Source: Leptodactylus fallax (Eukaryota > Chordata > Amphibia > Anura > Leptodactylidae). Taken from it: a DNA stretch of 64,000 nucleotides. The notes under the pieces are model-generated. The model was given only the letters and a program-made list of their open reading frames with translations, did not search any database and was not told the origin of the DNA. Shown one piece after another: positions 1-54,647 of the stretch (positions are counted from its first letter, which is position 1; every line of letters starts with the position of its first letter). Where the stretch lies: positions 248,001 to 312,000 of the forward strand of contig CAMRHE010000649.1 of assembly GCA_947044405.1 (NCBI GenBank), written 5' to 3'. The translations under genes and the position numbers were made by a program.

Positions 1-44207
<44,207 letters not shown>

Positions 44208-44508
44208 AGCGAGGCTGGAATGTTCTAGGCAAGTAAATGATACGATGGGCCGCGACCATTGCCAAACACGCCCGAGTGGTGTTCTCCTATTTCCCAGGCA
44301 TCTCATCTATTGGCAGGGAGTCACTTGTGATCGCCCTCCAGTAACGTTCTTCTGTAATCCTCACTCGATCTATTGTGTTTGCGGTTGAGAAACCGACATG
44401 TATTCAGTAGAAATGACAATGAGGAGAAAATAATGAACGGAGGGGAAACTGGTGTGTATGTATATGGCTCATATATGGCTCATTGACTAAAAGTGCTGTC
44501 ACTTTGGA

Positions 44509-44514
44509 ATTAAA
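44509..44514 (+). terminator. Candidate CC2D2A poly(A) signal ATTAAA
   Basis: ATTAAA about 300 bp after the stop. It overlaps the left TTAA terminus of a MITE, so a transposon end may supply the signal. Not proven; a second candidate lies at 46515. Confidence 0.3.
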
Positions 44515-44710
44515 GGGGTTGTATGAAATTAGAAAATTGTAGCTGCTTTATTAAAAACAGCGCCACTCCTGTCCATAGGCAGTGTATGGAACTGCATAAG
44601 CACTTTTACTTGTACAGGGATAAACTGCAATACTAGGTACTGCCCATGTACAGGAGTGGCGCTGTTTCTGATAGCAGCAATGTATTTGATAATCACATAC
44701 AACCCCTTAA
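44510..44710. repeat. T2-like MITE, family K (copy 2)
   Basis: 201 bp from TTAA to TTAA: TTAAAGGGGTTGTATGAAAT start, CACATACAACCCCTTAA end. Inner pair CAGCGCCACTCCTGT / ACAGGAGTGGCGCTG is exact. In the presumed 3' UTR of CC2D2A. Confidence 0.88.
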
Positions 44711-45430
44711 GGATACATTAAGGGAAGGAATGGTAGGAAGTCTTAACTTTAACACAACTAAACTGTGTTTATTGTCGAGAATTGTTTCTAGAAATAATTA
44801 CCTACAGAAGTGTAACTTGAAGATCTCTACAATGGTTCCCCGACCTCCCTTGTGTCTTTAGAATGGTGGTATATTTTATATGACTGAGGGACCCAAAGGG
44901 GCAAGTAGCAACTGCTACCTCTGCACCCCCTATAGCTACACCCCTTTCTTAGATGGGAAAACGCAAGCAAAGAATTTCAAGGGGTTTTCCATTGTATACA
45001 CTTACCCCCTATTGACAGGATAGGGGAAAATTGTCTGATCACTGGGGAAGAGAACAGGGGTCCGCAGTGTCTGCGTCATTCTTGTGCCTATCATGTTGTG
45101 TTCATTGGTCCAGTTTGAGAAACTAGGGCTGATGTGCAATACCATGTGCTGCCCATATGATATGTATGGCGCTGTGCTTGGTATTGACCTTAGATTCTAC
45201 TATAAACACAAGTGTGCCCCATGCTGTATAAAGCAGGTACAGTCACAGCTCAGGAATTATAGAAGGAGTCTGACTTTTATGTAACCAGTTCCATCTCAAC
45301 TTCATGGTCATCGTTCCAAGAATCTGAACCCTGAGCTCATGAAATGGGATGAGCAAGATCTGACCAATCGCTCTAATAGCAGCCAGTGGGGCACAGGTAT
45401 ATGGTGAGCAGGGTACTGCATTCTTTACCA

Positions 45431-45529
45431 CAATGGTCTTCAACCTCTGGCTATCCTGCTATTAAAGAAACTACAACTTCGTTGTGTAGTACACGCTGGG
45501 AGTTGTAGTTTGTCATGTTCGAGACCGTT
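45431..45529. repeat. Short hAT-like MITE (copy 2)
   Basis: GGTCTTCAACCTCTGG at the left and GGGAGTTGTAGTTTGTCATG with GAGACCG at the right, a degenerate relative of 26871-26985. Confidence 0.55.
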
Positions 45530-45726
45530 TCTGTAACAGGACTTATGCCTGTTAGGGAATGTGGCTCACGCCAAGTCTCACCTAACATTGCCCACTTCCA
45601 CTTTCCTGAGATGCAAAGTCACAAATGCTGTATGGCATTCAGGGCAAATAGATCAGGAAACTGATACATAACCCCTATAACTCACAGAAATGGTTATAAA
45701 ACTGTCCCTGTCTTATGACTGAGGTA

Positions 45727-45890
45727 TTAAAGAGGGTTGTATGAGGAGATTAGGAACAGCGCCACTTTAGCCTGTAGGCTGTGTATGGTATTGCTTCTTA
45801 CCAAATTTTTTTCTGGAGAGCAATACCAGATATGGCCCATAGGCAAGAGTGGCACTGACGCTTTTCTCTAATCTCATACAACCACTTTAC
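45727..45890. repeat. T2-like MITE, family K (copy 3)
   Basis: TTAAAGAGGGTTGTATGAGG start, TCTCATACAACCACTTTA end, with CAGCGCCACTTTAGCC and AAGAGTGGCACTG inside. Confidence 0.75.
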
Positions 45891-46226
45891 GAGGACCTTT
45901 CACCACCTCCACCTCTTTGCATCCTTTGATAGGTGCTACTTCACTGATTCTGGGGCAGCTCTAGCCTCCACCATTCTTGACTAATCATTGTTCTTAGTTT
46001 CAGCATAATAAGGCCACCTACTGTCAGGTGGGCTGTCTCTGTCTTTCTGCTGCAGCCCAGGACCACCCACCTGACAGTAGAAAGCATAACTGAACTGAAA
46101 CTAACAGTATCGATTGCTCAGGAATGGTGGGGGCTAGAGAAAAAATTCCAGCTGTGCCAGAATCAGTGGAGCAGCTCCTATTGAAGGATGCAAATAGTTG
46201 GAGACGGGGGTGGTGAAAGGTCCTCC
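45891..46226. repeat. Palindromic MITE, family P1 (copy 2)
   Basis: AGGACCTTTCACCACCTCC start and GGTGGTGAAAGGTCCTCC end, with the central hairpin CTACTGTCAGGTGGGC / CCACCTGACAGTAG. Homologous to 1586-1963; directly abuts the family K copy on its left. Confidence 0.82.
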
Positions 46227-46514
46227 GTAAGTAACTTAGCCATAAACAATGAATTTCTTATAACCACAATTTCTTCAGTTTTATGAAAATGTATCTGCAC
46301 CTTTCTAATCTGCTTTATTTCACTTCTAACTTTTTGAGTTAATTTACATAAAAACAGAAATCTCCTTCCCTTGTTCTGACCTTGCAATGTTTTTCATAAT
46401 AGTGACCCAATATCCACTCAGAGATCAGATTTGTATCATTGTATTTTACTATTTTTGTGTTTTTTTATTGTAAATATATATTTATTATTCTATTTTTATA
46501 TCCTTTAAGACAAT

Positions 46515-46520
46515 AATAAA
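46515..46520 (+). terminator. Candidate distal CC2D2A poly(A) signal AATAAA
   Basis: AATAAA about 2.3 kb after the stop, in an AT-rich stretch and followed by a TG-rich region. It would give a 3' UTR containing three MITEs. Choice between this and the site at 44509 needs RNA data. Confidence 0.35.
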
Positions 46521-46582
46521 CTCCTGATGATTTTATCTGAGCTTATCGTGTAGTCTTGAATATCCAGTACAATATGTGGTTA

Positions 46583-47330
46583 CTAGAGATGGGCGAATCG
46601 CTTCTTTCTGAGCCGGGTTTCGACCTGAATATCCCAAATTGTTCAGAACAATTGGGGATTTGTCATGGTCTAACTAAAATGGTCACCGCGACATGCATTG
46701 CAGTAAATTATTGCAGACGCCAGAGAATAATACCAGGAAAAAACCGTGGGAGTAGTACGCCAAGAAATAAGGTACGTGTGCATTCAAATAGTCCAATCAG
46801 GGGCAAAAAGTTTAATGATAAAGGAATATAATAAAAACAACGCGTTTTGGGGTTCAAATCACCCCTTTCTCAAGTGCAAAAGTAGTTCCAAAAAGAGCAT
46901 GCTTTTTGCTCCTGATTGGACCATTTGGAGTACCTCATTTTTAGGAATACTACTCCCACGTTTTTTTTTTCCTGGTATCTACAACGTAAAGTTCTTCTGG
47001 ACGTAGAGGTTTCCTGCTGCCATCCTCCTCCTGAAGCGTCTATTGAAGTGCTTTCAGCTGTTGTGACTGGTTCACAACCACCAAAGGTGAGAGGCCAACT
47101 GGTTCCTATATATTTTATTGTTTGGGTAAACTGTAACCTTGTTACAATATCACACTATGTGCTGCTCGGTACCTGTTTTTATACCCAGAGAATAATAGGT
47201 AGACGCCCAGGGGAGTTGACAAAAATAAAAAACATTTATACTCACATTTCCTCATCTCTTTTGGGGCCCCCTCGTGGCATCTGGTGCTCTCCTGGTGACG
47301 TCATACGCCCAGGTCACTGCTGAGGCCTGT
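46583..47330. repeat. GAGATGGGCGAA-type dispersed element (copy 2) with nested insert
   Basis: Starts TAGAGATGGGCGAATCGC, continues with CAATTGGGGATTTGTC, and resumes after an insert with CTCTTTTGGGGCCCCCTCG and GGTGCTCTCCTGGTGACGTC. The insert at about 46731-46976 has inverted ends (ACCAGGAAAAAA then CGTGGGAGTAGTA, mirrored at 46950-46976). Confidence 0.65.
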
Positions 47331-47494
47331 AAACTAGACTCTAGACACCCAAAGTCTAAACCAAAATAAAATGTATGCTTTCACATAATTCTATTTTAGG
47401 TTAACTTTTTTTTACACTGTAAGGGTATATTCACATGCGGCAGATTTGTTGGTAAAAACGGGATTTTTTGGTACGCACCATAAAATCCTTTTCT

Positions 47495-49105
47495 TGTTGT
47501 ATTCACTGGGGGACACAGCACCATGGGTATAGACCTGGCCACTAGGAGGCTGACACTAGGAGAATAAAAGCTGTCGGCTCCGCTTCTGGGCTATACCCTT
47601 CTCACAGTCACTATGTTAGCCAGTTTGTACCACAGCAGTAGGAGAAAAACACCAAAGAGCAAAAAAAAAAAAGAGCACGGAACCAACAAACTCCAACATG
47701 TCCTGCACTCGAAAAAGAATCAAAACAGCTCGGGCAGGAACAACAGGGAAAAAGCAAGGGTGGGATCTGCGTTCCCCAGTGAATATGAGAAAAGGATTTT
47801 AGGGCGAGTACACAGCACTATGGGATGTCCTAAAGCAGTCCCAGAGGGTGGGAAACATGAAAACAACCCAGCGCACAGCCGTCTGCAGAACCATGCAGCT
47901 CAACAATGCGGCGGCAGAGATCACAGAACGGACCTGGGAAAACTTAGAGAAAGAAAGAATGAAGTCCAGGTGGCAGCCTGCAGACTTGGACAGCAGAAAA
48001 CTAATGCAGAACATCCCAGGAGGCCCCAACAGTTCTCGGAGAGAGCTGACACCCGGAAGGGCAGAGCCCAACCCCTAAGCCGATAGGCCTCCTAGATTGC
48101 AGATCGGAGTCATCAGGAGATCGAAGCCCTAGCAAGGGCCCCCAGGGATGACTACAATATGTCAGAACGACGGAGAGACAGGAGAGCCAAAAAGACCCAA
48201 ATGGCCTGGACGACATCCAGTCAGGGAGGAGAAACGCCAACACGGATGCTCGAGGTCCGGGCAGAAAGATGGCAAGCTACGTCCTGTAGATGACAAAGGA
48301 GGAAGCCACCTGAGGCAGAAGGACAGAGGCGGACGAAGGACAACCCCGTCCCCGTGGAGAACCAGAAAGGGAGGCTGCCGGCAGGACAGCCAGCAGGGAG
48401 ACCCTGCAGATGGAGGTAATGGCCACCAGGAAAGCAAAGGGGGGAATCCCGCAAAGGCTGGAAGGGGGAGCCTGAAGCACCATGAGGGAAGAAAAGATCC
48501 CACGGATCCACTGGTGGACAGTGGGGGGAGGGAACTGAGAGGGCAGAGACCTGTCCTTCAAGAAAAGAAGACCAAGACCGTGATCCAGACCAGACTGGAG
48601 AAAAAAAAAACCAGGAATCTGGGAAAAGAAAAAGAGAGCGAATGACAAACAGTACTCTCACCACAGCGTGCCTAAGACTTCCACGAGCAAAGGTAGAACC
48701 TGGCTGACTGTGGCATACAGGCCTAATGTACGGTCTGGACAACAGGTTCCGAAAACCCATGGCATTGCAGAAACTCAGCTTCACCGGCCACACCGTTAAA
48801 TGCAGCTGAGGCAAGACATAGATTGTAAGCCCTTGCGGGCAGGGCCCTTTATCCCACTGTACCAATTGGTCACTGTTAGTATTATATTTTGTGTACTGTA
48901 TGTAAACCCTCAAATGTAAGACAGAAAGACCTGAGTCAGGTCGTGTCTGCCTCCTACGGACACTAGGTTTAAACTAGCTAGCACAGTGACTGTGAGAATA
49001 TAACACAGAGGTGGAGCCGACATTTCATTCTCCTGGTGTCAGCCTCTTAGTGGCCAGGTCTATACCCATGGTGCTGTGTCACCCAGTGAAATAAGCGAGA
49101 AAATC
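47495..49105. mobile_element. 1.6-kb element with ~85-bp inverted ends
   Basis: The left end has TTCACTGGGGGACACAGCAC and CATGGGTATAGACCTGGCCA, then CTAGGAGGCTGACAC. The right end has the same in reverse complement (GTGTCAGCCTCTTAGTGGCC, TATACCCATGGTGCTGTGTC). The interior is purine-rich on the plus strand (47640-48650), giving long low-complexity ORFs on both strands that I do not regard as genes. A TAGATTGTAAGCCCTTGCGG segment near 48816 resembles LINE/SINE tails. Class unknown. Confidence 0.78.
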
Positions 49106-49616
49106 TGATTTTCTTTTTTATTTGAATGGGATTTTTTGGTGACACACATGGATGAGATGCAAGGGATACTCAGAACTTTCTGCAACAAATCTGGCACATG
49201 TAAAGAATACCTTATAACACTCAGTGAGATTGATTGACATGTTTCTAATTCATCCTTACAGTAAAAGCTTATAGGACATGATGTTTTTTTCCCTATTTCA
49301 TCCCCCAGTGTTCGGTATCACTGTGGATGTATAATGTGATGTAAGAACTCTATGGAGGACACCATTATGGGACTCCCTACAAGCCAAGCTTAACCTCATT
49401 CTGAAGCGTGGTAATGAGATTTGTGCTGAGCCCTTGATGATTCTGAGATCATGGTTTGGCAGGAGCGGAGTTACCTCCATGTAGACCGACCGTGAAATGT
49501 CATTTTACTATTATATATACACATGTTATCTGGTGTAGGATCTCCATTTCACAATTCACATCCAAAGCTAAATGTTTTATTTCTTTTCAGATTTATGCAT
49601 GACATGCTAGGTCTGA

Positions 49617-50490
49617 GTAGAGATGGGCAAACTCATGTGTTCAACCTGAATATTCCAAATTGTTCTATTTTTAACAACACTGAACAATTGGGGATTTGTC
49701 TCGGATGAACTAAAATGGCCATCGCAGCATGCATTGCGGTAAATTATTATACTCTTGGGTTTCGTCAGATCCCAGAGTATAAAAAGGTGAAGGTCAAAAA
49801 ATATTTATACTCCACTTCCCTCACCTTTTTTTTGTCCAGTGCTCTTAGGGTGTGTTCACACGGCGGAAAATGAAAATCATTTTCCACCGCTGGAATTTTC
49901 GCCGTGGTCTGCCGCGACGGGGTGCCGATGCAGTGCATCAGCATTCCCTCACAGCATCCCTCTCCGTGGAATCCGTGGCAAGATAGAGCAGGACACTTCT
50001 TTTCTCCGCCTCCTGCTGCTATCTCCGCCTTCCATTGAAAACAATGGGAGGCGGATTCGGGAGGAATCTGCTCCGGATTCGGGGGGCGGATTCCGCCCAC
50101 AAATCCACGGTAAATTCCTCCCCCAAATCTGCAGCAAATTCCTCTGTGTGAACACACCCTTACGGTGACATCATGCTCCCAGGGTCCCTGTAAGGCCTCA
50201 GCGGTGACCCCTGGTGTATGACATCACATAAGAGACTAAGAGAGGGTGCCAGATGCCATGAGGAGGCCCAAAAGAGGTGAGGGAAGTGGAGAATAAATAT
50301 ATATTTTTTTTTTTCACCTGCCCTGAACCTCCACCTATTATACTCTGGAGTATGAAGAAACCCCAGAGTATAATAAAAAAAACATACCAAACTTGTTCAA
50401 CCCAAAGCAAATCTGGGACCCAAGCCAGCCGAACCCAAAACGAATCTGGCACCGAGCCACCCGAACCTTGAGAGGTTCGTCCATCTCTAA
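49617..50490. repeat. GAGATGGGC-type dispersed element (copy 3)
   Basis: Left TAGAGATGGGCAAACTCATG and right GAGGTTCGTCCATCTCTAAT are inverted. ATTATACTCTTGGGTTTCGT pairs with GAAACCCCAGAGTATAATAA. A second foldback (49848-50165) sits inside it. Confidence 0.75.
49848..50165. repeat. Nested foldback repeat, TTAGGGTGTGTTCACAC type
   Basis: CTTAGGGTGTGTTCACACGG at the left and CTGTGTGAACACACCCTTAC at the right. Rich in GGCGGATTC and GGAAAATG motifs. Inserted in the element at 49617-50490. Confidence 0.78.
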
Positions 50491-51154
50491 TCAGAGGACA
50501 TAATAATATGCACTGCTAAACTGCAATTGGGTCTTATGTAGAGGAGTCCAGAGATGGGAGTAGCTCAGGTGCTGAAACAGAATACTCCAATATTGACAGG
50601 GCCAAAGTATTGCTACTTCCTGGTAATATCATAAAAGTAACCAGTATGGACACAAACAAGCTGAGCTGTGGAGTCAGAAGGCCAAAACACTGACTCTTCC
50701 ACATGACTCAGCCTCCTCCACATAGCTGACAGCCAGAAGCCGTAAAGATCCTCTAATTTAATAATTGTGTAATAGAATTAAAAATAATTCAGCATTTCAT
50801 TTTGACTCCAACTCCACAGCCCTGCAATAACTCGGCATGAAGTGTACAAAGCTCTGTGTCCTATATTGTGTATGATGTGGGCTTTCTATACACACTTGGC
50901 TCTGCTACATCTGTACTAATGCAAAATATGCCCAAGTATCATCATCATTATTATTATTATTTGACACAAGTCATTTGGTCCTAATGGGCCTAGTACTAGT
51001 AGTAGTAGTAGTAATATTGTTGCCCATAGCAACCAAATCAGATTACAGCTGTCATTTTAAAGTAAGCTCTGAAAATAAATCCTACTGGTTGCTATGGACA
51101 GCGCTGAGATACATTTATCTTTGTTGCCCAGAGCAACCAATCAGAGCTCAGCCT

Positions 51155-51560
51155 AGTAAGTTTTTTGCAGGCGGATTTTTGAAGCAGAATCTGCCTCAAA
51201 AATGCCTCCCAACTCTCCCATTCGTTTCAGTGGGTGCCAGGAACAGATTTTTTGCTAGAAGAAAAAAGGGTCATGACCTATCTTCAGGTGGATTCTGCCT
51301 TGCACACCCTACTGAAATGAATGGGAGGCAGAAAGTCGTGAGCAGGTTTCGCAAAAAAAAAAAAAAAAAAAGACTGCTGGCTGGTGTTTTTTGCGCCTCC
51401 CATTAAATTAATTTCAATTCAAGGAAGAATCCCCCTTTTTTTCCCCCTAGCAGAAAAATCTGCTCATGACACCACTGAAATGAATGGGAGAGTGGGGAAG
51501 CGTTTTTTGATGTTTCCGGCTCACAATCTGCTGGCAAAAAAACCTGTGTGAACTTATTCT
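51155..51560. repeat. Degenerate foldback repeat, CCTGTGTGAACTTATTC terminus
   Basis: Contains GGCGGATTTTTGAAGCAGAA, TCTGCCTCAAAAATGCCTCC, AATGAATGGGAGGCAGAAAG and an A run at 51352-51371. Same loose family as 30405-30716. Confidence 0.55.
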
Positions 51561-51724
51561 TAAACTGCCTCAGAAAAATAGAGAGCTTGGTTGTTATTGG
51601 CAACAAGGACAGTTCTCTGACGCAGATGTGAACCTAGCCTTACTGTGCGGTTTTACATAGGACTGCAGATGGTCCTACTACCTAATTCTGAACTAACAAC
51701 AACTCTGCTCCATCTGTATTGCAG

Positions 51725-51882
51725 TATTACTTTCCAGGTCACACCCAGCCATCCGGTGTAGTAATCCCAGTGGTACGACTAGTCTGTCCTAAAATATCCC
51801 CAGAAGAAGTGAAACCAAAAAGCTGCTTTTCCTGCCCCATCAGGTTCCCACAATGGAATTTCATTATTTTGAAAACCAAAAG
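51725..51882 (+). other. Exon-like open segment, unassigned
   Basis: Preceded by CTGTATTGCAG and followed by AAAAG|GTAACC, with 52 codons open in one frame (starts YYFPGHTQPSGVVIPVVRLV, ends WNFIILKTK). I recognise no family. It lies between the two genes on the plus strand. It may be chance or an exon of an unknown transcript. Confidence 0.2.
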
Positions 51883-52159
51883 GTAACCTTGGTGGGTCAG
51901 TAACGTCCATCACCTCTGACTGTAGCCATGTGCGGCAAATCCATTTACTGGAGGACATGCATAATGCTTATATATAATATACTTGGAGTTGTACTGGAAT
52001 GATACTTTCTCAGTGTGAATGTAATAATGATATATGTAAGTGATAATATTACAGCCAAAGAAGGTTATTGGGGAAAGCTGTCTAATTGTAAGGAGGCTCT
52101 AGTACCCTGGTGGGACCCCTACAAGATGAGATATAGTTGGCCATGGAGACACATAGGTT

Positions 52160-52345
52160 CTATATGGTACAGCGGGGCCTGTAGATCTTGTACATAAGTA
52201 GGTGACAATAAAACTGGTGACCAAACAGGCCAAAGAAATGATGTACTCTGGAGGAGACATTCCTGGGAAACCCTTGCTCTGTATGGGTGAGCATTATCCT
52301 GCTGAAAAATGCCAATTGTCTTCCCTGACATGAAAGGTAACACAT
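52160..52345 (-). pseudogene. Mariner/Tc1-like transposase fragment
   Basis: On the minus strand it reads GIFQQDNAHPYRARVSQECL, resembling the second catalytic Asp block of Tc1/mariner transposases (QQDNAxPHxA). The rest degenerates (FLWPVWSP in place of the usual WPxxSPDL). No ends seen. Confidence 0.7.
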
Positions 52346-53354
52346 GTGGCCACAGGGTGTCCTGTACATATCACTGGGCTGTGATTCTCCCTAATATTAC
52401 TAATGGTTATAGGTGATGACTCCCCAGATAATCACGTAATAACATATTTGTTTGACAGATCTCAGAGATTTATGTAAAGAAAAAAAAATGTACTAAATTT
52501 TTATTTTACAATTCTATTAAAAAATGATAAAAATCCTGACAAAAAATAAATGTTAAGAAGATCTGCACTCCTATCTGAGCATATATAGACTAAAACCCAA
52601 AGTAACTGGGTCCAAGTAACAATTATCTCGTCACAAGCTAAATAGTAAAGTCTGTACCCCTCCAAAAAAGGTGTATTTGGGTGAGTACCCCACTGATCAG
52701 TAAGATCATATATTCAATCAGAGGGGTATATAATCTGGAAACACCCTAATCTCTATGTTTTTTTTTTTTATACTTTTTTAAACATTTTCTTTGCTATCCC
52801 ACAAGGAATTTGAACCTAGTATGACTTGATACCTTAAACAATATACTGCAATACTTCTGTACTGTAGTATGTTGTACATTACTGCCTATGTGAATTAGGT
52901 CCAGGTTCTACCAAGGCATGTTACACATCTGTACATGGCAGCTAGGAGGCTGTTGATTGGCCTCCTGGCTGCCATATCAGCCTCTTGCCAACCTGCAATT
53001 GTGGGGGTGGTGGTGGGATGGCCAAGGTAGTGAAGAAAAAGGGCCAGATGATGTGATTGATGTTGATGAAGGCATCTGAAAAGTTAATTTGCTGGGGTTG
53101 GTGCATTTTCCACCCTCAGCCATAGCCTACAGCTCCTAGGTGTGTGTCCCTATATTGTCTGATAGTGGCAGCACTGACTGGACACTGCCAGAACACGCAG
53201 GATTGACATCATAACATCAGCATACCTCATGTGATGGTTGAGGCCCAATCACAGGCCTCAGAATAACCCCTTTAAACAGTGTGGTGCTTGTCCAGTAGAA
53301 GTATACACCACCAAAGAAAAGAACAAACCCAGGATGATGTTCCTTCACAATATA

Positions 53355-54282
<928 letters not shown>

Positions 54283-54381
54283 TATCACAGTGGAACGTGG
54301 TAAAAAGGTCAGGAATAAGTTATTGTATTTCAGTGCAAAGAAAACAAACCAAAAATAAAAAAGGATTTCAGACAATGAAGT

Positions 54382-54387
54382 TTTATT
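54382..54387 (-). terminator. FBXL5: FBXL5 poly(A) signal AATAAA
   Basis: AATAAA on the minus strand, about 185 bp after the FBXL5 stop. It is the first good signal and sits before the Tc1 copy, so it probably ends the transcript. Confidence 0.6.
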
Positions 54388-54570
54388 AAGCGAAAACTGT
54401 GACTACACTGGACAGCTTGCTCAAGAACTAGGATGTATGCTGTTCAATTTCTCAAGGAAAAACTCCATAAGGATCCCAAAACAGCTTTGTACACACAGCG
54501 TGTGATAGAAAGGTAAAGTGCATGAAAGAATGGCTGCTCAGATGAGTGGGGGAAGTCAGAAAAGAACTGA

Positions 54571-54647
54571 TCATTCACCAGATCGGCAGCAGGCCCGAAA
54601 ACCGCACTGCAGATTCTGGCATCCACTGGCCGTGTCAGCATGAGGAC
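54571..54647 (-). CDS. FBXL5: FBXL5 last coding exon
   Basis: Acceptor GTGCAG. Encodes [20 protein letters not shown] then RSGE and TGA (54571-54573). It is essentially identical to the mammalian C-terminus and contains three of the four cluster cysteines. Read in the wrong frame it appears as a longer spurious ORF. Confidence 0.96.

Noticed and set aside
48148..48913. Long ORFs on both strands (165 aa plus, 230 aa minus) in the 47.5-49.1 kb element
   Set aside because: They come from a purine-rich low-complexity core; composition is skewed, both strands are open, and no domain is recognisable.
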